DNA of 64,000 nucleotides, taken from Plantactinospora sp. KBS50 (GTDB lineage Bacteria > Actinomycetota > Actinomycetes > Mycobacteriales > Micromonosporaceae). Shown in pieces: positions 33,749 through 42,670 of this stretch; within the stretch, counting starts at the first letter, position 1; every line of letters starts with the position of its first letter. A program made the position numbers and the translations under genes. The DNA lies in NCBI RefSeq assembly GCF_002285795.1, contig NZ_CP022961.1:62001-126000 (forward strand). The letters are read 5' to 3'. Under the pieces are notes generated by a model that saw nothing but the letters and a program-made list of their open reading frames with translations, did not search any database and was not told the DNA's origin.

Positions 33749-35184
33749 CTCTGACCCTGCGTTATGCGGCACACAGCGACCGCGGACTGATCCGAGACGG
33801 CAATCAGGACTCCGTCTATGCCGGTCCGCGGCTTCTCGCCGTTGCGGACGGTATGGGCGGCATGGCCGCCGGTGACGTCGCCAGCAACATCGTCATTGGT
33901 GCGATGGCACCGCTCGACGAGGACGTACCGGGCGACGCCCTGGTAGACGCCCTCCGGTCGGCCGTCGACACCGCCAACCAACAACTCCGGGACACCGTCG
34001 ACGCCAATCCCCAACTGGAGGGGATGGGCACCACGCTGACCGCGATGCTCTTCTCGGGCAGCAAGATCGGCATGGTGCACGTCGGTGACTCCCGCGCCTA
34101 CCTGCTGCGCGACGGCGAGTTCAGCCAGATCACCAAGGACGACACGTACGTCCAGATGCTGGTGGACGAGGGCCGGATCAGCATGGAGGAGGCGAGCAGC
34201 CACCCGCAGCGGTCGCTGCTGACCCGCGCGCTGGACGGCCGCGACATCGACCCGGAGTACTCCGTCCGGCAGGTGCTGCCCGGCGACCGCTACCTGATCT
34301 GCAGCGACGGCCTGTCCGGGGTGGTGAGCGCCGAGACCATCGGCGACGCCCTGCGCGACTTCGTCGACCCGCAGCAGTGCGTGGAGCGCCTGGTGCAGCT
34401 CGCGCTGCGCGGCGGCGGGCCGGACAACATCAGCGTGGTGGTGGCGGACGCCACCGACCAGGACATCGTCGAGGCGGCGCCGATCGTGGGCGGTGCGGCG
34501 GCCCGGGATCGCGGGATGGCCACCTCGGCCGACGACTCGACCCCGGCCGCCCGGGCCTCCGCGCTCACCCCGCCGCGACCGGCCAGCCCGGAACAGGCGA
34601 CCGCGCCGGCCGGTCGGGACGACGATCCCGAGCGCCCCCGCCGCCGGCCGCTGCGCACCGCCCTGCTGCTGGTGGTGCTGCTCGGACTGCTCGGCGGCGG
34701 CCTGTGGGGCGGCTGGGCCTACACCCAGCGGCAGTACTACGTCGGCGCGACCGAGGACGGGCAACTCGCCGTCTTCCAGGGCATCCCCGGGCAGGTCGCC
34801 GGGCTCAATTTGTCCAACGTGCACGCCACCAGCGCCACCCGGTTGGAGGACCTGACCACCGCCGCGCAGGAGCGGGTCAAGCTCGGCATCCAGGCCAAGA
34901 GCGAACCCGACGCGGAGCGGCGGCTGGCCGAGCTGACCAACGACGACCCGACCAACCTGAACCTCAAGCCCACCTGCCCGCCGAGCCCGCCGGTGCAGGA
35001 GTCACCCACCCCGGGCGCGGCGACCGTTCCGACCAGCGACCCGAGCATCCCGGTGGCGACGGACCCGAGCGCCTCGCCCTCGGCACCGGCCATCATCGGT
35101 ACGCCGTCAGCCGCGCCGAGTCCGACGCTGTCCGACTCGACCCCGGTGACCGGCGATCCGACCGGATGCCGGTCGGTGGAGTGA
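33745..35184 (+). CDS. pstP: PP2C-family Ser/Thr phosphatase PstP
   Basis: A 479-residue membrane phosphatase that dephosphorylates PknA, PknB and their substrates. The cytoplasmic PP2C domain (about 1-240) holds the metal-binding motifs: RGLIRDGNQD near the start, DGMGGMAAGD, and GHVGDSR-like MVHVGDSRAYLLRDG, ending GGGPDNISVVV. A disordered linker leads to one transmembrane helix at about residues 306-330 (TALLLVVLLGLLGGGLWGG). An external Pro/Ser/Thr-rich tail follows. The ATG overlaps the fhaB stop (ATGA). Confidence 0.95.
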   Translation: MTLTLRYAAHSDRGLIRDGNQDSVYAGPRLLAVADGMGGMAAGDVASNIVIGAMAPLDEDVPGDALVDALRSAVDTANQQLRDTVDANPQLEGMGTTLTAMLFSGSKIGMVHVGDSRAYLLRDGEFSQITKDDTYVQMLVDEGRISMEEASSHPQRSLLTRALDGRDIDPEYSVRQVLPGDRYLICSDGLSGVVSAETIGDALRDFVDPQQCVERLVQLALRGGGPDNISVVVADATDQDIVEAAPIVGGAAARDRGMATSADDSTPAARASALTPPRPASPEQATAPAGRDDDPERPRRRPLRTALLLVVLLGLLGGGLWGGWAYTQRQYYVGATEDGQLAVFQGIPGQVAGLNLSNVHATSATRLEDLTTAAQERVKLGIQAKSEPDAERRLAELTNDDPTNLNLKPTCPPSPPVQESPTPGAATVPTSDPSIPVATDPSASPSAPAIIGTPSAAPSPTLSDSTPVTGDPTGCRSVE

Positions 35185-35215
35185 GTGTGGCCCCCAGCTA
35201 TCCCAGGGATGATCG

Positions 35216-36706
35216 GTGAGCAGCCAAACCGGATCCGCAGCGCCGCCCGCGGCCACGGGCGAGATGCCGCGCATCCGGGAGAGCCGGGCCCGGCGTAACG
35301 CCGAACTCGGGCTGCTGGTCTTCGCGCTGCTGCTGGTGGCCGGCTACTCGGCCACCGTCGAGGTGAACGTCCTGGGCACCATTCGCCCCGACTTCTGGGT
35401 GCCGATGGCCGTGCTCGCCGGCTTCTTCCTCGCGCTGCACGTGGCGATCCGGTTCCTGGCCCCGTACGCCGACCCGGTGCTGGTGCCGGCGGTGGCGCTG
35501 CTCAACGGCATCGGGGTCGGCTTCCTGCGCCGGCTCGACCTGGCCAGGGCCGACCCCGAAGAACGGGTCCACCTGCCGATCTTCGCCGGCATCGGCGGCC
35601 GGCAACTGGCCTGGACGCTGGCCGCCATGGTGCTGGCGGCCGGCCTGCTGGTGCTGGTCCGGGACCACCGGTCGATCTCCCGGTACGCCTACACGCTCGG
35701 CCTGGCCGGCATCATCCTGGTGATGATCCCGGCGGTGCTGCCGGCGCGGTACTCCGAGATCTACGGCGCCAAGCTGTGGATCCGGGTCGGTGGCTTCTCG
35801 ATCCAGCCCGGTGAGTTCGCCAAGCTCGCCCTGCTGGCGTTCTTCGCGTACTACCTGGTGCGCAAGCGCGAGGTGCTGTCGCTGGCCAGCCGCCGGGTGC
35901 TGGGCATCGACTTCCCGCGCGGGCGGGACCTCGGGCCGGTGGTCGGGGTCTGGATGCTGAGCCTGCTGGTGCTGATCTTCGAGAAGGACCTCGGCACCTC
36001 GCTGCTCTACTTCGGCATGTTCGTGGTGACGCTGTACATCGCCACCGAGCGGTCCAGTTGGCTGATCATCGGCCTGCTGCTGTTCTTCGGCGGCGCCTTC
36101 CTGGCGTACTTCCTCGGCGGCACCGTCGGCGGCCCGTTCGCGAACTTCTACGTCCGCGCGCAGATCTGGCTCGACCCGTTCGGCGATCCGTACGAGAAGG
36201 GTTACCAACTGGTCCAGGGTCTGCTGGGGCTGGGCACGGGCGGCCTGTTCGGCACCGGTCCGGGCGGCGGTCAGCCGCTGAAGATCCCCGAGGTGCAGAA
36301 CGACTTCATCTTCGCCGGACTGGGCGAGGAGATCGGCCTGTTCGGGCTCACCGCGCTGCTGGTGTGCTACCTGCTGGTGGTCGAGCGGGGGCTGCGGGCC
36401 GCGCTGGCGGTGCGCGACTCGTTCGGCAAGCTGCTGGCCGGCGGCCTGGCGTTCACCCTCGGCCTCCAGGTCTTCGTGATCGTCGGCGGGATCAGCAAGC
36501 TCATCCCGCTCACCGGCCAGACCACTCCGTTCATGTCCGCCGGTGGGTCCTCGCTGATGGCGAACTGGCTGCTGATCGCGATCCTGCTGCGGGTGTCCGA
36601 CGCCGCGCGCCGGCCGGTCGAGGCGGCGCCGGTGGTCCGTACCTCCGGCGGATCGGTCCAGCCGGAAAAGCTGCACGGCGCGCAGACGGAGGTGATCCGC
36701 CCGTGA
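35216..36706 (+). CDS. rodA: SEDS peptidoglycan glycosyltransferase RodA
   Basis: A 496-residue SEDS-family protein with about ten to twelve transmembrane helices. It polymerises lipid II into glycan strands for wall growth. Recognisable parts include SIQPGEFAKLALLAFFAYYL, PDLGTSLL-like EKDLGTSLLYFGMF, YQLVQGLLGLGTGGLFG, VQNDFIFAGLGEEIGLFG and the end MSAGGSSLMANWLLIAIL. The Glu-Asp pair of the catalytic region appears intact. GTG 35216 starts 31 nt after pstP. The stop overlaps the GTG of pbpA, its transpeptidase partner. Confidence 0.95.
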   Translation: MSSQTGSAAPPAATGEMPRIRESRARRNAELGLLVFALLLVAGYSATVEVNVLGTIRPDFWVPMAVLAGFFLALHVAIRFLAPYADPVLVPAVALLNGIGVGFLRRLDLARADPEERVHLPIFAGIGGRQLAWTLAAMVLAAGLLVLVRDHRSISRYAYTLGLAGIILVMIPAVLPARYSEIYGAKLWIRVGGFSIQPGEFAKLALLAFFAYYLVRKREVLSLASRRVLGIDFPRGRDLGPVVGVWMLSLLVLIFEKDLGTSLLYFGMFVVTLYIATERSSWLIIGLLLFFGGAFLAYFLGGTVGGPFANFYVRAQIWLDPFGDPYEKGYQLVQGLLGLGTGGLFGTGPGGGQPLKIPEVQNDFIFAGLGEEIGLFGLTALLVCYLLVVERGLRAALAVRDSFGKLLAGGLAFTLGLQVFVIVGGISKLIPLTGQTTPFMSAGGSSLMANWLLIAILLRVSDAARRPVEAAPVVRTSGGSVQPEKLHGAQTEVIRP

Positions 36707-38205
36707 ACGCACCGTTGCGCAAGGTCGGCGTCGTGGTGATGGTCCTGTTCGGCCTGCTGTTCGCCAACCTCAACTGGGTACAGGCGTACAAGGCCGACGA
36801 TTACCGCACGAGCCCGTACAACGGCCGGGTCCAGGTCGCCGAGTACGACCGCAAGCGCGGCAACATCGAGGCCGGCGGCACCGCCCTGGCCACCAGCAAG
36901 GACACCGGCGGCGAACTGCGCTACACCCGCAGCTACCCGAAGGGCGAGCAGTACGCGCACGTGCTCGGGTACAAGCCGGTCAACCTCGGGGCCGTCGGCA
37001 TCGAGGACAGCGAGAACGACTTCCTGGCCGGCACCAGCGACCGGCTCTTCGCCGACCGGTTCCGGGACATGTTCACCGGCAACCAGACCGCCGGCGGCAA
37101 CGTGCTGCTGACCATCTCCAAGCGCGCCCAGGAGAAGGCCTTCCAGCAGCTTGCCGACAACCGGTTGGGTGTGGACAAGGGGGCGGTGATCGCCCTCGAC
37201 CCGCGGACCGGCGCCGTTCAGGCCCTGGTCTCGATGCCGAGCTTCGACCCGAACCAACTGGTCTCGCACGACACCGAGAAGGCCCAGGCCGCCTACAACC
37301 AGCTGGACAAGGACGCGGACAAGCCGCTGCGCAACCGGGCGCTGGGCGAGACCCTGCCGCCGGGATCGACCTTCAAGGTCATCGACTCGGCCGCCGCGCT
37401 GGAGAACGGCTACACCAAGGACACCAAGATCCCGGCCGGCTCGGTCTACCGGCCGCCGGGCTCCGGGGCGGACGTCCGGAACGAGGCCGGCACGATCTGT
37501 CCGGAGGACGAGGTCACCCTCATCAAGGCGTTGACCGAGTCCTGCAACACCGGCTTCGCCCGGCTGGGCGTGAAGCTCGGTTCCGAGGTCATCAAGCAGA
37601 AGGCCCAGGCGTTCGGCTTCGGCCAGCAGGACCTCACGGTCGGCCAGCTCGACGACGGCGGCTGGCCGGTGGCGGCCAGCGAGACCGGCAGCATGCAGGG
37701 GCCGGACGGGCAGGACGACCCGGGCGCGCTGGCCCAGTCGGCGATCGGGCAGCGGGACGTGCGGATGACCCCGTTGCAGGGCGCGCTGGTGGCGGCGACG
37801 GTCGCCAACGGCGGCGGCCAGATGCGGCCGTACCTCGTGCAGCAGCTCATCGGTCCGGACCGGACCACCAACTACTACACCGCCGACCCGAAGCAGCTGC
37901 GCCAGCCGGTCACCCCGCAGGTCGCCGCGGACCTGCGGGACATGATGGTCAGCGTCGTCGAGAACGGCACCGGCAAGCGGGCGCAGATCTCCGGGTACAC
38001 GGTCGGTGGCAAGACGGGAACGGCGGAGAACGCCCCCGGCGTGCCGGCGCACGGCTGGTTCATCGGGTTTCTCATGAAGGACGGCCAGCCCATCTCGGCG
38101 ATCTGTGTGCTGCTGGAGCGGGCCGGCGACGCCGGCAGCGGCGAGGCGGCGCGGATCGCCGGCGAGGTCTTCCAGGAGATCATCAAGGACCGGGGTGGCA
38201 AGTGA
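36703..38205 (+). CDS. pbpA: Class B penicillin-binding protein PbpA
   Basis: A 500-residue transpeptidase that cross-links the glycan made by RodA. There is a single N-terminal membrane anchor (VGVVVMVLFGLLFANLNWVQ), a pedestal domain (about 40-150) and the penicillin-binding domain. Active-site motifs are Ser222-Thr-Phe-Lys225 in PPGSTFK, Ser280-Cys-Asn282 and Lys437-Thr-Gly439 in GGKTGTAE. The SCN form of the SxN motif is usual for actinobacterial PbpA. GTG 36703 overlaps the rodA stop and the TGA overlaps pknA, so the chain is tightly coupled. Confidence 0.95.
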   Translation: MNAPLRKVGVVVMVLFGLLFANLNWVQAYKADDYRTSPYNGRVQVAEYDRKRGNIEAGGTALATSKDTGGELRYTRSYPKGEQYAHVLGYKPVNLGAVGIEDSENDFLAGTSDRLFADRFRDMFTGNQTAGGNVLLTISKRAQEKAFQQLADNRLGVDKGAVIALDPRTGAVQALVSMPSFDPNQLVSHDTEKAQAAYNQLDKDADKPLRNRALGETLPPGSTFKVIDSAAALENGYTKDTKIPAGSVYRPPGSGADVRNEAGTICPEDEVTLIKALTESCNTGFARLGVKLGSEVIKQKAQAFGFGQQDLTVGQLDDGGWPVAASETGSMQGPDGQDDPGALAQSAIGQRDVRMTPLQGALVAATVANGGGQMRPYLVQQLIGPDRTTNYYTADPKQLRQPVTPQVAADLRDMMVSVVENGTGKRAQISGYTVGGKTGTAENAPGVPAHGWFIGFLMKDGQPISAICVLLERAGDAGSGEAARIAGEVFQEIIKDRGGK

Positions 38206-39800
38206 TCCTCAGCCCCGGCGTGCAGCTCGGCAACCGCTACCGGATCGATGAGCGGATCGCCGGTGGCGGCATGGGCGACGTCTGGCGCGGCACCGACGAG
38301 GTGCTCGGGCGAACGGTGGCGGTGAAGGTGCTGCTGCCCGCGCTGCTGGATGAGCCCGGGTTCGCCGAGCGCTTCCGGGGCGAGGCCCGGACGATGGCGA
38401 CGATCAACCACCCGGGCGTGGTCGACGTCTACGACTACGGCAGCGACCAGCAGATCGCCTTTCTGGTGATGGAGTACGTCGAGGGCGATGCGCTGTCCCG
38501 GACCCTGAGCCGGGTCGGCCGGCTCACCCCGGCCCGCACGATGGCGCTTGTCGCGCAGGCCGCCGAGGCGTTGCAGGCGGCGCACGACAAGGGCATCGTG
38601 CACCGGGACGTGAAGCCGGGAAACCTGCTGGTCCGGCCGAACGGCACGCTGGTGCTCACCGACTTCGGCATCGCCCGGTCCGAGCTGGTGGGCCAGCTCA
38701 CGGCGGCCGGCGCGGTGCTCGGCACCGCCTCGTACATCTCGCCGGAGCAGGCCACCGGCGGGGTGGCCACGCCCACCTCCGACGTGTACGCCCTCGGCGT
38801 GGTCGCGTACCAGTGCCTGGCCGGCCGGCGACCGTTCGAGGGGGACAATCCCCTCGAAATCGCCATGAAGCACGTCCGGGAGACACCCCGGCCGCTGCCC
38901 CCGGACTGCCCGCCCTCCGTGCGGGGCATCGTCGAGCGGGCCATGGCCAAGGACCCCGGCGCCCGCTGGCCCACCGCGGCCGCGCTCTCCTCGGTGGCCC
39001 GGCACGCGGCCGGCGGTCTGGCGTCCGCCCGGCCGCACTCGGCGCCGCCGGCCGGGATGCCCGGCTCACCGGCCGGCGCCCCCGCACGTGCGTACCCGCC
39101 GGCCACCGGATCGGCCCGGCCCCCGGCCGCGGCCCCCGGTTCGCCGGTCGCCGCCCGCCCACCGGCCGCTGCCCCCGGTTCGCCGGTTTCCGCCCGGCCA
39201 CCGGCGGCGGCTCCCGGTTCGCCGGTTTCCGCGCACCCGGCACCCCGGATCGCCGGCACGGCCAGCCCGCGTCCGCCGGCCGGCAACGCCAACGCCCGAC
39301 CGCCGGGACCCACCGTTGCGCCCCGCCCACCCGTGTCGGCCGGTCCGCCGGGCGCGCGTACCCCGGTCTCGGCCGGTGGGGGTGTCCCGGCCGGCGCGCC
39401 CCCCGTGGGCGCCGGTCAGCATCCGAACGCCGCCGGTGGACCCAACCGGGGCGCCGCCGCGGTGCCCCGGCCCGCTCCGGCTCCGGCCGGCAACCAGCAG
39501 CAGTGGCGGCCGGCCGGAACGGCCCGGCCGGTGCCGGCACCGGCCGGCGCCGATGCCGGGCGCCGGTCGTTCTGGATCGTGCTGGCTATCGTGGTGGGTC
39601 TGCTCGTGCTGCTCTGCTGGGGGCTCAACCAGCTCCGGACACAGAGCGGGACGGCCGGGCCGTGGCCCGGCCCCGTGCCGGCCGCGGCGTGGCGTACCGA
39701 CGGCGGTAGCGACGATTTCGGCCCCACGCCGTACCGTCGGGTGCAGCGGGCGCTGCCCCCCGGTGGCGACCAGACGAGCGAAGGACGACAGACGAGATGA
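38202..39800 (+). CDS. pknA: Ser/Thr protein kinase PknA
   Basis: A 532-residue membrane kinase. The kinase domain (about 13-270) has the glycine loop AGGGMGDVW, Lys42 in VAVKV, HRD with Asp136 and DFG with Asp154, then the activation segment ending SYISPEQ. A Pro/Ala-rich linker of about 200 residues contains repeats of RPPAAAPGSPVS. One transmembrane helix (SFWIVLAIVVGLLVLLCWGL) and a short outer tail without PASTA domains follow. PknA phosphorylates cell-division and wall proteins. Overlapping starts and stops with pbpA and pknB indicate coupled translation. Confidence 0.94.
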   Translation: MILSPGVQLGNRYRIDERIAGGGMGDVWRGTDEVLGRTVAVKVLLPALLDEPGFAERFRGEARTMATINHPGVVDVYDYGSDQQIAFLVMEYVEGDALSRTLSRVGRLTPARTMALVAQAAEALQAAHDKGIVHRDVKPGNLLVRPNGTLVLTDFGIARSELVGQLTAAGAVLGTASYISPEQATGGVATPTSDVYALGVVAYQCLAGRRPFEGDNPLEIAMKHVRETPRPLPPDCPPSVRGIVERAMAKDPGARWPTAAALSSVARHAAGGLASARPHSAPPAGMPGSPAGAPARAYPPATGSARPPAAAPGSPVAARPPAAAPGSPVSARPPAAAPGSPVSAHPAPRIAGTASPRPPAGNANARPPGPTVAPRPPVSAGPPGARTPVSAGGGVPAGAPPVGAGQHPNAAGGPNRGAAAVPRPAPAPAGNQQQWRPAGTARPVPAPAGADAGRRSFWIVLAIVVGLLVLLCWGLNQLRTQSGTAGPWPGPVPAAAWRTDGGSDDFGPTPYRRVQRALPPGGDQTSEGRQTR

Positions 39801-41575
39801 CGGCCCAGGCCCGCCTGCTGGGTGGCAGGTATCAGGTCGGCGAGCTGCTGGGATACGGCGGCATGGCCGAGGTGCACCGCGGGCGCGATCTGCGGCTCGG
39901 CCGGGACGTCGCGATCAAGATGCTGCGCAACGACCTTGCCCGGGACGCCACCTTCCAGATGCGGTTCCGGCGCGAGGCCCAGAACGCCGCGTCGCTGAAC
40001 CACCCCGCCATCGTGGCCGTCTACGACACCGGCGAGGAGATCGCGCCGACCGGCGAGACGATCCCGTTCATCGTCATGGAGTTCGTCAACGGCCGCACCC
40101 TCAAGGAGGTGCTGGCGGCCGAGGGGCGGCTGATGCCGCGGCGGGCCATGGAGATCACCGCCGACATGTGCGCGGCGCTGGAGTTCAGCCACCGGCACGG
40201 CATCATCCACCGGGACATCAAGCCGGGCAACGTGATGCTCACGCTCAACGGCCAGGTCAAGGTCATGGACTTCGGCATCGCGCGGGCCCTGGCCAGCGGC
40301 GCCACCACGATGACGCAGACCAGCGCCGTGATCGGCACCGCCCAGTACCTCTCCCCGGAACAGGCCCGCGGCGAGGCGGTCGACGCCCGCTCCGACGTGT
40401 ACGCGGCCGGCTGTGTGCTGTTCGAGCTGCTCTGCGGCCATCCGCCGTTCGTCGGGGACAGCCCGGTGAGCGTGGCCTACCAGCACGTCCGTGAGGACCC
40501 GCCGTCGCCCAGCTCGATCAATCCGGACGTGACCCCGCCGATCGACGCGATCGTGCTGAAGGCGCTCTCCAAGAACCCGCTCAACCGCTACCAGAGCGCC
40601 GGCGAGATGCGCGCCGATCTGCTCCGCGCCGCGGCCGGCCGGCCGGTGATGGCCACCCCGGTGATGCCGGCCGAGGAGACCATGACGATGGCGGCGGCCC
40701 CGGCCGCCGGCCGGCAGGGCCAGGGGGGCCGCCCGCCGGCCTCCACCCGTGTCGGTGACGCGCAGCGGCGCCGGGCGTCGGCCTGGATGATGGCCGTGCT
40801 CAGCGCGCTGGGCGTACTGGCCGTGGTGGCCCTGGTGGCGGCGCTGCTGGTGCAGAAGATGGACCGCAACCGGGTGGACGTGCCGAACGTGGCCGGGATG
40901 ACCCAGGCGCAGGCCGAGACCGAGCTGTCCAAGGTGGGCCTGCGGCTGCAGCCCGGCGACCCGCAGTTCACCGACGACTGCACCAAGGACAAGGTCGTCG
41001 ACCAGGACCCGACGGCCGGAGCGCGGGCGAACCGGCAGGACACGGTCACCGTTTCGATCTGCGGCGGCAAGCCCTCGGTGACGGTCCCGAACAACCTCGT
41101 CAGCGGGCCCTACGACTACGTCAAGGACCAGTTGGAAGCGCTCGGTCTGAAGGTCAAGAAGGAGAGCGAGTCCAGCGACAAGCCGGAGGACACGGTCCTC
41201 GCCCTCGACCCGAAGCCAGGCAGCAAGGTGGAGAAGGGCACCGAGATCACCGTCACGGTCTCCAGCGGCGACCTGAAGAGCGTGCCCAACGTGGTCGGCA
41301 TGTCGCAGGAGGCCGCCATCGCCATCCTCAAGGGCGCCGGCTTCAACAACGTCTCCGTCCGGGAGGGGGACGTGGTCCCCGACAACGCGGGCAACGTCTC
41401 GGATCAGAACCCGACGGCCAACGAGAAGAAGAAGACCTCCACCAAGATCACCATCACGGTGGATCAGGCGCCGGTCGAGCCGACCGAGCCCCCGTCGTCG
41501 CCGTCCAGCCCGCCGCCCAGCGAACCGGGCACCGGCGGCGGCACCGGCGGGCCGACCCTGCCGATCCCGCGCTGA
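39797..41575 (+). CDS. pknB: PASTA-domain Ser/Thr protein kinase PknB
   Basis: A 592-residue membrane kinase that senses peptidoglycan fragments. Kinase domain about 11-275: glycine loop GYGGMAEV, Lys41, HRD Asp140, DFG Asp158. The activation loop carries Thr171 and Thr173, matching the autophosphorylation sites of M. tuberculosis PknB. A transmembrane helix (about 328-352) leads to three extracellular PASTA domains (VPNVAGMTQAQAETELSKVG, VPNNLVSGPYDYVKDQLEAL and VPNVVGMSQEAAIAILKGAG) and a Pro/Gly tail. M. tuberculosis PknB has four. It ends the operon and is followed by a hairpin. Confidence 0.96.
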   Translation: MTAQARLLGGRYQVGELLGYGGMAEVHRGRDLRLGRDVAIKMLRNDLARDATFQMRFRREAQNAASLNHPAIVAVYDTGEEIAPTGETIPFIVMEFVNGRTLKEVLAAEGRLMPRRAMEITADMCAALEFSHRHGIIHRDIKPGNVMLTLNGQVKVMDFGIARALASGATTMTQTSAVIGTAQYLSPEQARGEAVDARSDVYAAGCVLFELLCGHPPFVGDSPVSVAYQHVREDPPSPSSINPDVTPPIDAIVLKALSKNPLNRYQSAGEMRADLLRAAAGRPVMATPVMPAEETMTMAAAPAAGRQGQGGRPPASTRVGDAQRRRASAWMMAVLSALGVLAVVALVAALLVQKMDRNRVDVPNVAGMTQAQAETELSKVGLRLQPGDPQFTDDCTKDKVVDQDPTAGARANRQDTVTVSICGGKPSVTVPNNLVSGPYDYVKDQLEALGLKVKKESESSDKPEDTVLALDPKPGSKVEKGTEITVTVSSGDLKSVPNVVGMSQEAAIAILKGAGFNNVSVREGDVVPDNAGNVSDQNPTANEKKKTSTKITITVDQAPVEPTEPPSSPSSPPPSEPGTGGGTGGPTLPIPR

Positions 41576-41585
41576 CACCGCCACC

Positions 41586-41609
41586 GGCCGGCGGCGACAA
41601 CCGCCGGCC
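41586..41609. terminator. Hairpin between convergent pknB and trpG/pabA
   Basis: GGCCGGCGG and CCGCCGGCC pair over a 6-nt loop, 10 nt after the pknB stop. GGTTGCC and GGCTCTGGC repeats follow before the trpG stop. Confidence 0.7.
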
Positions 41610-41693
41610 TCGGGTGGCCCGGCTCGGATGGCCCGGCTCTGGCGGCCGGCTCTGGCGGTGGTTGCCGGTTGCCGGCGGTTGCCGGTCGTCGGC

Positions 41694-42344
41694 TCAGCCG
41701 GCGGCGAACGCGGCGAGCCGCCGTTCGTCCACCCGGGCACCGAGCGCCGGGGCGCGGTCCAGCGCCTCGGGCTGGCCACACGCGGCCAGCCAGTTCGCCA
41801 ACATCAGGTGACCGCCCTGGGTGAGCACCGACTCCGGGTGGAACTGCACGCCCTCGATCGGCAGGGTGCGGTGCCGCAGCGCCATCACGACCCCGGACTC
41901 GGTCCAACCGGTCACTTCGATCTCGGCCGGCAACGTCTCGCGGAGCACGGCCAGGGAGTGGTAGCGGGTCGCGGTGAACGGGTCGGGCAGGCCGGCGAGC
42001 ACACCCGCGCCGGTGTGCCGGACCAGCGAGGTCTTGCCGTGCAGCAACTCGGGTGCCCGGTCGACGGTGGCGCCGAACGCCTCGCCGATCGCCTGGTGGC
42101 CGAGGCAGACGCCGAACAGCGGGAGCCGGCCCGCGTACTCGCGGATCAGGTCGAGGCAGATGCCGGCGCGGTCCGGCGTGCCGGGACCCGGGGAGAGCAG
42201 CACCCCCGCGACACCCGCCCGGCCGACCTCGGCCAGTTCGATCTCGTCGTTGCGCCGTACGTCGCAGTCGACCCCGAGCTGGCCGAGGTACTGCACGATG
42301 TTGAACACGAACGAGTCGTAGTTGTCGATCACCAGGATGCGCAT
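41694..42344 (-). CDS. Glutamine amidotransferase, anthranilate/aminodeoxychorismate synthase component II
   Basis: A 216-residue class I glutamine amidotransferase that supplies ammonia to chorismate-using synthases for tryptophan or folate. It begins RILVIDNYDSFVFNIVQYL and contains LLSPGPGTPDRAG. Nucleophile Cys80 is in FGVCLGHQAIGE, and the His-Glu pair lies in GVQFHPESVLTQ. The synthase component I is not nearby, which is usual at this locus in actinomycetes, where it is annotated pabA or trpG. GGTGGGA lies before the ATG. It is last in a minus-strand series after the sortase and a small membrane protein. Confidence 0.93.
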   Translation of the reverse strand: MRILVIDNYDSFVFNIVQYLGQLGVDCDVRRNDEIELAEVGRAGVAGVLLSPGPGTPDRAGICLDLIREYAGRLPLFGVCLGHQAIGEAFGATVDRAPELLHGKTSLVRHTGAGVLAGLPDPFTATRYHSLAVLRETLPAEIEVTGWTESGVVMALRHRTLPIEGVQFHPESVLTQGGHLMLANWLAACGQPEALDRAPALGARVDERRLAAFAAG

Positions 42345-42358
42345 GGTCCCACCTGCGG

Positions 42359-42667
42359 TCAGCTCGGGAGCGGCTGCCCGGACGGCGGCCGATCGTTCGT
42401 GTGGGTGGCGTACGGCAGGTCGTACTCGTCGTCGGTCGGGGTCGCAACCGGCGTCGACCTCGGCGTCGGCCTCGTCGTCGTCGCCGGCGCCTCCCCGGCG
42501 GTGTCGCCGTCCTGGGTCACCTGGACGTCGTCGAACGGGAGCAGCGGTTCGGCCCAGGGGAAGACCACGAACCACAGCAGCAGCACCGCGGCGGCGGTCA
42601 GCAGCACCGAGCCGGCGAGCCGGCCGGGCAGCCCGAAGGGCAGATGACGCCAGATCCATCGGTACAT
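42359..42667 (-). CDS. Small membrane protein next to the class E sortase
   Basis: A 102-residue protein: short basic N-terminus, one strong transmembrane helix (LAGSVLLTAAAVLLLWFVVF), then an external tail rich in Thr, Pro and acidic residues. It starts 3 nt after the sortase stop and ends 14 nt before the amidotransferase start, so it is part of the same operon. Small proteins of this type occur at the same place in related genomes. It has no recognisable sorting signal. Function unknown; a role with the sortase is inferred from position. Confidence 0.75.
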   Translation of the reverse strand: MYRWIWRHLPFGLPGRLAGSVLLTAAAVLLLWFVVFPWAEPLLPFDDVQVTQDGDTAGEAPATTTRPTPRSTPVATPTDDEYDLPYATHTNDRPPSGQPLPS

Positions 42668-42670
42668 CCG